64,000 nt of DNA from Mageeibacillus sp. UBA6980. GTDB lineage: Bacteria; Bacillota; Clostridia; Saccharofermentanales; Saccharofermentanaceae. Where the stretch lies: contig DJYK01000034.1 of the NCBI GenBank assembly GCA_002450095.1, positions 46,218 through 110,217 on the forward strand, read 5' to 3'. Under the pieces are notes generated by a model, which worked only from the letters and a program-made list of their open reading frames with translations, did no database searches and had not been told where the DNA came from. Of this stretch, positions 1 to 7,849 are shown one piece after another (within the stretch, counting starts at the first letter, position 1; each line of letters starts with the position of its first letter). The position numbers and the translations under genes were made by a program.

Positions 1-84
1 TAGGACATAATTAGCACCCTCTTATTATTAATAAAATTAAACTCCACAATTTTACCATGCTTTATTTTACTGTCAAAGTGTTGT

Positions 85-90
85 TATAAT
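85..90 (+). promoter_or_regulatory. Extended -10 promoter of the surface lipoprotein gene
   Basis: TATAAT preceded by TGT (extended -10), with no good -35 box. Only six bases separate it from the ATG at 97, so the predicted transcription start falls on or next to the start codon. No ribosome binding site is visible, which suggests a leaderless mRNA. Confidence 0.6.
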
Positions 91-96
91 AGCGGC

Positions 97-2190
97 ATGG
101 ATAAATGGAAAAGATTTTTGAGTATTATGATTGCCGCGACTCTTATGATATCAGCGGTAGCCTGTGACAGAGGCGGAAGATCCCGAGAAGATGAGGAAGA
201 TCCGGAGGAGACAGAAGTCCTCGAGACTGCTTCTGAGCGTGATGCGCTTCCTTTGACGGCGGACGGCCTTGACGGTGTGTGGCTTACAGAAGAAGGATAC
301 TTCTGCGAGTTTAATATGGATGAGATGTTTTTCCGCGATCTGTGGGGACTTAAGTACGACATAATCTCCCTCGGAGAAGATCACCTGATGATAGAGATTC
401 GACCTGTGGATTATACTTATTTCTCGCCTGCAACCGCACTTCCCGTTAACGATGTCATTGAGCTTGACATCGACTGTTACGAAGATTCCATAGACCTTCT
501 CGGGAGGACCTGCTACAGAAGTGATTCAGATACGGGATCGGGCTATGACGAGAGCGTAAGATCGGGTATTGCGGGACAGACGTTTACGATCGGAACATAT
601 TTGGGAGATGTTGAATGGACCTTTGATGAGGACTTGACCGGGATAACCATATCAGGTCTCGGAACAGAGACTTCCATCGAGATTACGGATTTTGACGGCG
701 GAATATTTACTTATGAGGATGAGACCGGAACTTCAGGTGAGATTGTCGCAAGATATATTAACGGCGAGCTTGTCTGGTGCGCGGACGGCGACGTGCTTCA
801 GCTTGCGAGTTATCGAATAGCGGATCCGTCGGACTGGGTCCTTTATGACAGTGACACGGGCGAAGTAACAGTTCTAAAGTTCAATCCCAAGGTCGCTTCT
901 GATGATGACAGCGTGCCGGTTATGCTGGGACTTTACGGTTCGCAGGATCTGTCTTACATGGGGCAGTCATATTCTGCGATAAGCCTCTGCGATGGTCTGT
1001 ATAGACTTAATGCAGGAAACGAGTACATGATAAACGCGGCGAATCCGTATGCTTATGAGCTTATAAGACGTGCGGAATACATCGAGCAGCCGGAGGGAAG
1101 CCTGAACTTATATGAGTACGATTTTGACCAGGGCAGTCTCACTTTCGAGAAGTACGATAACGAGTGGCCTTCTGATGTGATCCATTTCTACAGGATCGCC
1201 GATTACAACTGGCATTCTGCTTTCCCCGATTATGATACGACGATGGTGATTTCTGACGGGTACTGCGCAGAGTTCAATGAAGACAGGGAGGCGGAGTTAA
1301 GCTTCACGTTTGACAGCCCGTCTTCCGATGATGTCTGCATCTACCGCATAAACGATAATGACGAGCTGATCCCGGTGGATACGGTTATTTCCGGGGGCAC
1401 TGCGACAGCTTCGATAAGCGAAAGCGGAGTGTATATTCTGTCGTACAATATCGACAATTACGGCGATATCTCCGAAGAGAATTATTTTGCTATGGATCCT
1501 CATGATTCGGCATGGGCAAGAAGCGGTGAGGCAGGGGATATACCGGATCTCGTCGATATGGAATATATCGAGCAAAGCTATAACTCCGTGTTTGTAATCG
1601 ACAGCGCGGAAGATCTTGCTTCCCTGACGTATTTTATAAACACATATCCGCGTGATTATTCAGACGGATTCCTCGTCTGGGTCGATCTTGTTGAAGATAT
1701 TGATCTTAGTGGCTACGAGTGGGCGCCAATGGGAACTACTGAGTTTCAGTTCTCCGGCCTGTTCTGCGGTAACGGTCATACGATAAGAGGACTTACGATA
1801 AGAAACGATAGCGAGAGTAACGCATTCTTCGGCAGTATGTATGCCGGTAATATTGTCGGCTTAAACTTAGAAGAAGCCTTCATCACCGGGCAGTCTGCTC
1901 ATCTTATGTTCTCTTATTCGAGCACGACGGATTTTATCGACTGCCATGCTGAAGGTGAACTGCCTGAAAATCCGGATACCGGCATTGATCTGTTCCCCGA
2001 TTATTCGGATTACGGGAATAACGGGTATCACTATTGTTCGTACAGCATAATCAACGGCTACGGAGAATTGTTTGAGGATGAATTCTCTTCTAACTACCCG
2101 CGCCCTAATGAAATGAATGATGTAGAGAACCATTTCGACCCCGACGGCGACGGAGTGTTCGATTATTCAGAGGACTATTACTTCGGTTAA
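97..2190 (+). CDS. Surface lipoprotein with GLUG-like C-terminal region
   Basis: 697-residue exported protein of unknown function. The N-terminus is a signal peptide of about 22 residues ending in SAVAC, an acceptable though weak lipobox, followed by an acidic, probably disordered stretch. The middle is Asp/Glu- and Tyr-rich beta-type sequence. Near residues 500-600 the segment with FSGLFCGNGHTIRGLTI resembles the GLUG-type beta-helix repeats of surface proteins. The C-terminus contains DPDGDGVFD, a calcium-loop-like motif. It stands alone, with its own promoter 6 nt upstream. The export and lipoprotein calls are fairly safe; a role in adhesion or substrate binding is inference. Confidence 0.7.
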   Translation: MDKWKRFLSIMIAATLMISAVACDRGGRSREDEEDPEETEVLETASERDALPLTADGLDGVWLTEEGYFCEFNMDEMFFRDLWGLKYDIISLGEDHLMIEIRPVDYTYFSPATALPVNDVIELDIDCYEDSIDLLGRTCYRSDSDTGSGYDESVRSGIAGQTFTIGTYLGDVEWTFDEDLTGITISGLGTETSIEITDFDGGIFTYEDETGTSGEIVARYINGELVWCADGDVLQLASYRIADPSDWVLYDSDTGEVTVLKFNPKVASDDDSVPVMLGLYGSQDLSYMGQSYSAISLCDGLYRLNAGNEYMINAANPYAYELIRRAEYIEQPEGSLNLYEYDFDQGSLTFEKYDNEWPSDVIHFYRIADYNWHSAFPDYDTTMVISDGYCAEFNEDREAELSFTFDSPSSDDVCIYRINDNDELIPVDTVISGGTATASISESGVYILSYNIDNYGDISEENYFAMDPHDSAWARSGEAGDIPDLVDMEYIEQSYNSVFVIDSAEDLASLTYFINTYPRDYSDGFLVWVDLVEDIDLSGYEWAPMGTTEFQFSGLFCGNGHTIRGLTIRNDSESNAFFGSMYAGNIVGLNLEEAFITGQSAHLMFSYSSTTDFIDCHAEGELPENPDTGIDLFPDYSDYGNNGYHYCSYSIINGYGELFEDEFSSNYPRPNEMNDVENHFDPDGDGVFDYSEDYYFG

Positions 2191-2200
2191 GAATCAAGTG

Positions 2201-2230
2201 TTGACCTTCCGGTAGGTGGGGTGTTACTAT
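2201..2230 (+). promoter_or_regulatory. Promoter of the TetR-SDR operon
   Basis: TTGACC (2201-2206), 18-bp spacer, TACTAT (2225-2230). It lies just upstream of a TetR-type operator palindrome and the TetR gene. Confidence 0.55.
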
Positions 2231-2235
2231 TCTTA

Positions 2236-2253
2236 TGAATGAATATTCGTTCA
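2236..2253. promoter_or_regulatory. TetR-family operator palindrome
   Basis: An 18-bp near-perfect palindrome, TGAATGAATATTCGTTCA, whose halves differ at one symmetrical base pair. It sits between the -10 box and the ribosome binding site of the TetR gene, the usual place for an autorepression operator. TGAATGA-type half-sites are common for TetR/AcrR repressors. Confidence 0.65.
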
Positions 2254-2269
2254 GTTATAAGGAGCCCAC

Positions 2270-2848
2270 ATGCCTAAGACGGAAGAACAATGCAGGAAAA
2301 TGAGAGAAGATATGCGCCGGAAGATCCTAAGAGAGTCTTCGTTGTACTTTGCCAAGAACGGCTTCGGTGATACGAAGATCGGAGATCTAGCAAAGTGTAT
2401 AGGTATCGGGCAGGGAACGATATATCTGTACTTCAGATCGAAGGAAGAGCTTTTCGAGGAGATAAGAGCAGCCGCAGATAACAAAGAGGAAGTAAAGCGA
2501 TTGAAGACGCTCGCGAAGCTCCCGGTTCCCGCCAAGGTTAAGATTGAGAAGTTGTCGGAACAGATGGTGAAGGAGCTTAGAAGCAATGATGAGTTTGCCG
2601 TAAAGATCACGCTTTTTACGCAGCTTATTCTCGAGAAAGAAGAGGGTCCGTATGTAAGTGAGATCTATAAGGAGCTCGCGAAGATAATAAGGCAGGGACA
2701 AAAGGAAGGAAGTGTCGTAAGAGGCGATGCTTTATACCTTGCCGATCTTTACTGGGGACAGATATATCTTTGTGCCATAAAGAAGCTTTTCGTTAAGGAT
2801 TATAAGCTTGTCACAAAGGACTCTTTGTGCAGGATCCTGGAGGTATAA
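2270..2848 (+). CDS. TetR/AcrR-family transcriptional regulator
   Basis: 192-residue regulator. Residues about 15-60 form the TetR DNA-binding domain, with the recognition-helix signature GIGQGTIYLYFRSKEELF; the rest is a helical ligand-binding domain. AAGGAG at 2259-2264 supports the ATG at 2270. The gene abuts the downstream SDR gene with no gap (TAA then ATG), and a palindrome sits between its promoter and start. I infer an autoregulated repressor controlling the SDR and acyltransferase genes. The ligand is unknown. Confidence 0.85.
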   Translation: MPKTEEQCRKMREDMRRKILRESSLYFAKNGFGDTKIGDLAKCIGIGQGTIYLYFRSKEELFEEIRAAADNKEEVKRLKTLAKLPVPAKVKIEKLSEQMVKELRSNDEFAVKITLFTQLILEKEEGPYVSEIYKELAKIIRQGQKEGSVVRGDALYLADLYWGQIYLCAIKKLFVKDYKLVTKDSLCRILEV

Positions 2849-3607
2849 ATGGAGAGGATAGCTATAGTGACCGGAGCTTCGGGCGGTCTCGGAGAGGCCT
2901 TTGTTGACAGAATAAACGCGATGCCGAATATAGATAAGATCTGGGCTGTTGGAAGAAATCCCGACAAGCTCGAGAATTTGTGCTCAAGATTTTCTAAGGC
3001 GGTTCCACTGGTGGCTGATTTTGATTCAAACGGAGTCGATCTGATCACGGAAAAGCTTAAAAGTGAGAGCCCTGATGTAAGACTTCTTGTAAATAACGCA
3101 GGTCTTGCATATCTTGGCAGGTTCGAGGATATGGATTGCAAGAAGGTTGCAAGTATCTGCAACGTAAACTGTACTGTTCCGTCGGTGCTGATGGCTTCTT
3201 CACTTCCGTATATGAATAAGGGTGCGCGTATTCTTAATATCTCATCTGCATCCTCTTTCCAGCCGAATCCTTTTCTTAGTATGTATTCGGCAAGCAAGGT
3301 GTATCTTAAGAACCTGTCGCGTGCATTAAATTATGAACTGAAACCGCGCGGGATAACTGTCACGGCCGTATGTCCCTACTGGGTAGATACGGGTATGCTT
3401 CCGCAAGAGAAGAACGGTAAGAGAATCAATTACGCCGGGATCACTTCTCCTGAGGTCGTAGCAGATAAAGCATTGCGGGACAGTGCTAGAGGAAAGGATA
3501 TGTCTGTTCCGTCGTTTCTTGCAAAGTATTTCAGAATATATTCCAAGTACACTCCTTCATCTATCGTGATGAGGCAGTGGAGTGCGATGATAAGGAAGTA
3601 TTTATGA
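2849..3607 (+). CDS. Short-chain dehydrogenase/reductase
   Basis: 252-residue classical SDR with a Rossmann fold. TGASGGLG (residues 8-15) binds the NAD(P) pyrophosphate, NNAG is at 82-85, the catalytic serine is near 132, and Y146-x3-K150 completes the active site. The start follows the TetR stop directly, and its end overlaps the next gene as ATGA. The substrate cannot be deduced. Pairing with a TetR regulator and an acyl/condensation-type transferase suggests lipid or fatty-alcohol metabolism (inference). Confidence 0.85.
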   Translation: MERIAIVTGASGGLGEAFVDRINAMPNIDKIWAVGRNPDKLENLCSRFSKAVPLVADFDSNGVDLITEKLKSESPDVRLLVNNAGLAYLGRFEDMDCKKVASICNVNCTVPSVLMASSLPYMNKGARILNISSASSFQPNPFLSMYSASKVYLKNLSRALNYELKPRGITVTAVCPYWVDTGMLPQEKNGKRINYAGITSPEVVADKALRDSARGKDMSVPSFLAKYFRIYSKYTPSSIVMRQWSAMIRKYL

Positions 3608-4791
3608 AATACCCGATTGTAACCGAGAGAGCGGATCTGTTTGATGTAAGCATCGTTATTACGATGGCAGTAGTACTTGATCCGATGCCCTCGTTAGAAG
3701 ATGCAAAAGAAGCATTTTACAAAGCCTGCTCATGTCATGAGATTCTTAATTCCCGCGTCGTTATAGAGCAATCAGGCGAAGCTTTCTATGTTGATAACGA
3801 TGAGCCTTCAAACAATATATCGAAGACGGATCTGACGGTTTATGAGCTTATTAATGACAACGAGAGGAAAAGATTCAGGATCTAGAATGGAGAGTTTATT
3901 AGAGCTTTTTTATCTCCTGACGGACTCGTTGTCATGATGCATCACTTAGGCGGTGACGGTAAGTCTCTTATGTACTTTATCGAGACGTTTATGAAGTGTC
4001 TTGATAAGAAGAGATGTGAGTTTGTTCCGTTTAGAAATATCACTTCGGATGACTTGCCTTCATCAGGTAAGATTCCATTCTTCTATGATCTGTTGACGGG
4101 ATCGTGGAACAGGAAATGGAGGAGTGAGAAGCACGTCTTTGATTATGAGTTAATGGATAGAGCTTATGTTGATTTCTGGAAGGATAATAAGACCAAAACC
4201 GTAATAAAGAAGTACGAAGGAAATGATCTTAAGGGACTTCTTAATTCGGCAAAGCGTGCGGGTGTATCTTTTACTTCATACTTTATAACGGACATGATCA
4301 AAGATGATCCCGATAAACTTGATATCGGACTTGCAGTTGACGGCAGGATTGACGGTAACAGGTGCATGGGAAATCAGGCCACCGGAATATCAATTAATTA
4401 CAGATACGATAGTAACAGATCGATCGAGCATAACTGCCGTGCGGTTCATAAAAGAATGAGAAAGAAACTTGATGACGACAGATACCGTTACTTTGTCCTT
4501 GGATTTATGAGTAAGCTCGACTCAACATTAAAGGATGCATTGAACCTTGAGCATGCAGGTGTTTTTACAAGTCCGGTATCTGCTCGTGTTGCCGATATCC
4601 TCGGATACGGCGATAAAGTCAAAGATATAAGTATCACAAACCTTACAAGAGCGGACATCGGTCTTTCTTATGGCGATTACAGGATAAGACAGATCGCATT
4701 CATTCCGCCCGTTGTGTCGTATGCCAAGAATGTATTCGGGATCGTTACGGCCGGTGATGTGATGACGTTAACTCGGCATTATTTTGAGTGA
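3604..4791 (+). pseudogene. Condensation/acyltransferase-like gene interrupted by one in-frame TAG
   Basis: A 396-codon reading frame that begins in the ATGA overlap with the SDR gene and runs in one frame to TGA at 4789-4791, except for a TAG at 3883-3885 (codon 94). Translation resumes in the same frame directly after it (NGEFIRAFLSPDGL) and reaches MMHHLGGDGKS. The HHxxxDG motif is typical of CoA-dependent acyltransferases of the condensation / alcohol-acetyltransferase fold. The rest of the protein is uninterrupted, so the lesion is either recent or suppressed. As read, only a 93-residue fragment is made; an internal ATG at 3934 has no clear ribosome binding site. Confidence 0.75.
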
Positions 4792-4958
4792 ATATTATGT
4801 ACAATTGTGCGTTTTGACTCTTTTTGAGCGTCAAAATGAAACATACTTGAAATCAATTACCCTAATAAAGTAATTGCTTTTAAGGTGCGTTAATGTAAAA
4901 TTATTATGTTTAATATGCATAAATGCGCAATGCGCTTTCTATATAGACGAGGTATTTT

Positions 4959-5969
4959 ATGGGCTTAGGAATGGAAATCGGTATCGATCTTGGTACCAGC
5001 AGTGTTTTGATATATGTCAGAGGTAAAGGTGTTGTCCTCAAGGAACCTTCAGTCGTAGCGGTCAATAATAAGACCGGTCGTGTTCTTGCAGTAGGTGAGA
5101 GTGCTTCACTGATGCTCGGTCGTACACCGGGTGTAGTCGAAGCCATAAGACCTCTGCGTGAAGGAGTTATTTCCGACTTCAGAGCCACAGAGGTAATGCT
5201 CAAGGCTTTTATCGGAAGAGTATGTACGGGTCTTCGTGCAACATATTTTAAGCCGACTATCGTAGTCTGCGTTCCTTCGGTCATCACACCGGTGGAGCAG
5301 CAGGCTGTTGAGAATGCATGCCGTCACGCAGGTGCGAAGGATGTATTCCTTATTCGTGAGCCTATCGCGGCCGCGATTGGTGCAGGTATCGATATAACCA
5401 AGGCGAGCGGTTCGATGGTCGTTGATATCGGAGGCGGTACGACGGATATTTCAGTTATCTCGTTGTGCGAGCCTGTAGTAGATGCATCCTTGAAGGTTGC
5501 AGGTGATAAGTTCGATGAAGCGATCATTAAGCACGTAAGAAGAAAGCACAATATCCTCATCGGTGAGAAGACGGCAGAGATGCTCAAGATCCAGATCGGA
5601 TGCGCATACCCGAGAGACGAGGAGCTGACATTGGATGTTCGTGGACGTAACCTTATCACAGGTCTTCCTGCTGCAGTTACAGTTTCTTCCACTGAGATGC
5701 TCGAAGCGCTCGAGGAACCTGTATCATCGATCTTCGAAGCAGTGCACGTTGTACTTGAGAAGACACCTCCGGAACTTATGGCCGATATATCTCAAAGAGG
5801 TATCGTAATGACAGGCGGCGGAGCATTGCTCTATGGTCTTGATCGTATGCTTGCAACAAAGATCGGTATCGATGTATATATCGCCCAGGATCCTATCTCC
5901 TGCGTAGCCATCGGAACGGGTAAAGCACTCGATATGATGGATAAGTTCGCGGCATTGGGCGATCAGTGA
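4959..5969 (+). CDS. mreB: MreB/Mbl-type actin homologue
   Basis: 336 residues, the normal length for MreB-family cell-shape proteins, which form membrane-associated filaments guiding lateral wall synthesis. It shows the actin-fold ATP-binding motifs: IGIDLGTSSV at the N-terminus (phosphate 1), VVDIGGGTTDISVI (phosphate 2) and MTGGGALLYG (adenosine loop). GACGAGG precedes the ATG. It is a single gene, not followed by mreC or mreD, and ends at a strong terminator, which is typical of extra mreB/mbl paralogues in Clostridia. Whether it is mreB or mbl cannot be resolved. Confidence 0.9.
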   Translation: MGLGMEIGIDLGTSSVLIYVRGKGVVLKEPSVVAVNNKTGRVLAVGESASLMLGRTPGVVEAIRPLREGVISDFRATEVMLKAFIGRVCTGLRATYFKPTIVVCVPSVITPVEQQAVENACRHAGAKDVFLIREPIAAAIGAGIDITKASGSMVVDIGGGTTDISVISLCEPVVDASLKVAGDKFDEAIIKHVRRKHNILIGEKTAEMLKIQIGCAYPRDEELTLDVRGRNLITGLPAAVTVSSTEMLEALEEPVSSIFEAVHVVLEKTPPELMADISQRGIVMTGGGALLYGLDRMLATKIGIDVYIAQDPISCVAIGTGKALDMMDKFAALGDQ

Positions 5970-6011
5970 TAGCATAGATATCAATAAATATAAAGCTCAG
6001 TCAATATATCA

Positions 6012-6040
6012 GGCTCCGGGATTACCCCGGAGCCTTGTTT
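6012..6040 (+). terminator. Rho-independent terminator after mreB
   Basis: Hairpin GGCTCCGGG-atta-CCCCGGAGCC followed by TTGTTT. It separates mreB from the convergent DUF4214 remnant. Confidence 0.85.
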
Positions 6041-6058
6041 ATATAATGCAGGGTATGC

Positions 6059-6085
6059 AAAAAAGGGCTTCACAGCCCCCTTTTG
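6059..6085 (-). terminator. Terminator after the DUF4214 gene remnant
   Basis: On the minus strand the arms AAAAGGGGGCT and AGCCC are followed by a run of six T. It lies 30 nt beyond the stop codon of the minus-strand remnant. Confidence 0.7.
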
Positions 6086-6116
6086 TTTGGGTATGTGTAT
6101 ATGAAAACTTTCTGAA

Positions 6117-6812
6117 TCAGAGACCTAATCTGTTGCAGTTATTCTCGAACTCAGATGAGTTAACGATCTGTGAGATGACTTCGATCCTTGAAGCACCGTC
6201 TGAAAGTGCTTCTGTCCAGAGAGCCGCTTCGCCTGCCGAAGGCGCTCTGTTAAATGCTGCGTTGTAAAGAACTGCTACGAACTCGGAGTCTGTGAGGTTA
6301 CGGGCGTTGAATTCTTCGCTGTTCATAAAACCTGTTACGACCATACCGAGGTTTCCTCCTCTGGAGAGGATTAGGTTGACCCACATGGTCTTTCCGCCGT
6401 TGTCTGCTGTTCTGTTAAGTACATTGGAATACAGACTGTTAACGATGTTCTCAGCAAGAGCATCCTTGCCTCTTGTTGCACCGAGAACCTATGTTGCGGG
6501 TACGGGAACTTCTGAGGAGACTACTACGGGTGCCTCATTTACAGAAGATGTAACAGAGTTGATCTGTTCGATCGTAAGATTGTCGGAATCAACATAAGAG
6601 CACTCGGCGAGGTCAAGTGCGGCATCGAAGTTAATTGCTGCATCTTCCGGGATCAGATCGCCGAAGACCGTCTTGAAGTCTTCCATCTCATCGATCAGAT
6701 CGTAGAGTTCGGAAACTGCAATGTTCTTTTCTTCGTTTGCGTTGTTATTAAACCTCACAAAGACAGAAGAACCAATGAGCAATCAAATAATAAAATGTCA
6801 CCTAAGCGACAT
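6117..6812 (-). pseudogene. Decayed secreted DUF4214-type protein
   Basis: A single minus-strand reading frame of 232 codons from ATG at 6812 to TGA at 6117, interrupted by TGA at 6798-6800 and 6783-6785 inside the putative signal peptide and by TAG at 6489-6491. Between the stops the protein is coherent: a hydrophobic start (LLIGSSVFV), an acidic helical stretch, then after the TAG the DUF4214 features NSLYSNVLNRTADNGGKTMW, MNSEEFNA, LYNAAFNRAPSAGE and IVNSSEF. DUF4214 occurs in secreted and S-layer-like proteins. Three nonsense codons make this a pseudogene rather than a recoded gene. Its terminator is intact. Confidence 0.7.
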
Positions 6813-6877
6813 ATCACAAGATGATCATCCGTAAATGATCTGATGAATAAGTCTTGATTCCGAGGATGGAAAGAAGA

Positions 6878-7726
6878 TCAGGTTATATCTATTATTACGA
6901 GTTCCGGCGGATTGTAGAGGCGGGGGATCATCGTTGATTCTCTCGCGAGTCCTCTTGAGACGATCATGGTCGTCGTATCTTCGCTGTAAAGTCCGCCGGC
7001 GTACTTCGGAAACAGTCCCTGATTAGGAGCATATAGTCCGTTTAAGATACCCGGGATCCTCCATTGACCGCCATGTGCATGACCGCATAATGCGAGGTCG
7101 TAAGCCTGAGCTTCGTAAGTGTCAAAGTATTCCGGTCTGTGCGAGAGGATTATGTTATATGAGTCTGCATCAAGAGAAAGATAACAATCGAGGAACTGCC
7201 TCTCGAGGATAAGATCCGAGTCGACCAGGTGACTGTCGTAATCGTCTACGCCTGCAACGGTTATCGTGTTGCCGTTTATATCGATCGTATCGATCTGTCC
7301 CTGAAGTCTTGTGATATCCAATTCATCTATGATGTCCATCTCATCACTGTACCTGTCGACGCCGCCCCAGAATTCGTGATTGCCGGTGACATAGTAGATC
7401 GGGTAACGTCCGCTGATACCGCGCAGGAATTCTTCGGTATTGTCATTGGATAACTGATCGTCGAATATGTCTCCGCCGAGCATAACGATATCGGGGTGCT
7501 CGGCATCCAATGCCGATATGAGTTCGGATTCGTTATCGCCGTATCTGCAGGAGTGAAGATCGGTAATAAGTGCGATCCTTACAGGTGAGTCTATCTTATC
7601 CGATTCGATGCTGTAGTTTACTGTCTTAAGCTTGTTGTTAAGGCCGGGTAATATGAGTATCAACAGTACGGAAATTACTATGATACGTCTGATTATCTGT
7701 TTGCGTGTTAACTTTAATATCTTCAT
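6878..7726 (-). CDS. Membrane-anchored metallophosphoesterase (YkuE/YaeI type)
   Basis: 282 residues. One N-terminal membrane segment (about 14-28, IIVISVLLILILPGL) precedes a calcineurin-like phosphoesterase domain with the metal ligands in order: TDLHSC, GGDIFDD, GNHEFW, LSHRPE and CGHAHGGQ. The family includes phosphodiesterases acting on UDP-diacylglucosamine or other phospholipids at the membrane; the substrate here is unknown. An upstream in-frame ATG at 7831 exists, but I chose 7726 because a promoter (TTGCGC, 16 bp, TATAAT) lies just before it and leaves only 10 nt between -10 and ATG. The gene is divergent from rho. Confidence 0.8.
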   Translation of the reverse strand: MKILKLTRKQIIRRIIVISVLLILILPGLNNKLKTVNYSIESDKIDSPVRIALITDLHSCRYGDNESELISALDAEHPDIVMLGGDIFDDQLSNDNTEEFLRGISGRYPIYYVTGNHEFWGGVDRYSDEMDIIDELDITRLQGQIDTIDINGNTITVAGVDDYDSHLVDSDLILERQFLDCYLSLDADSYNIILSHRPEYFDTYEAQAYDLALCGHAHGGQWRIPGILNGLYAPNQGLFPKYAGGLYSEDTTTMIVSRGLARESTMIPRLYNPPELVIIDIT

Positions 7727-7736
7727 ATTGACGTTA

Positions 7737-7764
7737 ATTATAACTAATGATAATATTTGCGCAA
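7737..7764 (-). promoter_or_regulatory. Promoter of the metallophosphoesterase gene, near-leaderless
   Basis: Minus strand: TTGCGC at 7764-7759, 16-bp spacer, TATAAT at 7742-7737. The ATG at 7726 is 10 nt away, leaving a leader of only a few bases and no ribosome binding site. Confidence 0.55.
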
Positions 7765-7849
7765 GGTTAAAGACCTTGAGTTTCCGCTTGATTGAATATA
7801 ACTGGTTTAAGTATTTTTCACAAGTAATCACACAGCAAATGAGGTATAC

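Noticed and set aside
6489..6491. Genetic-code reassignment of TAG (or TGA as Trp) to explain the interrupted DUF4214 gene
   Set aside because: TAG and TGA clearly end other genes here (TAG at 19184 and 33020, TGA in many), and the gene has three stops of two kinds.
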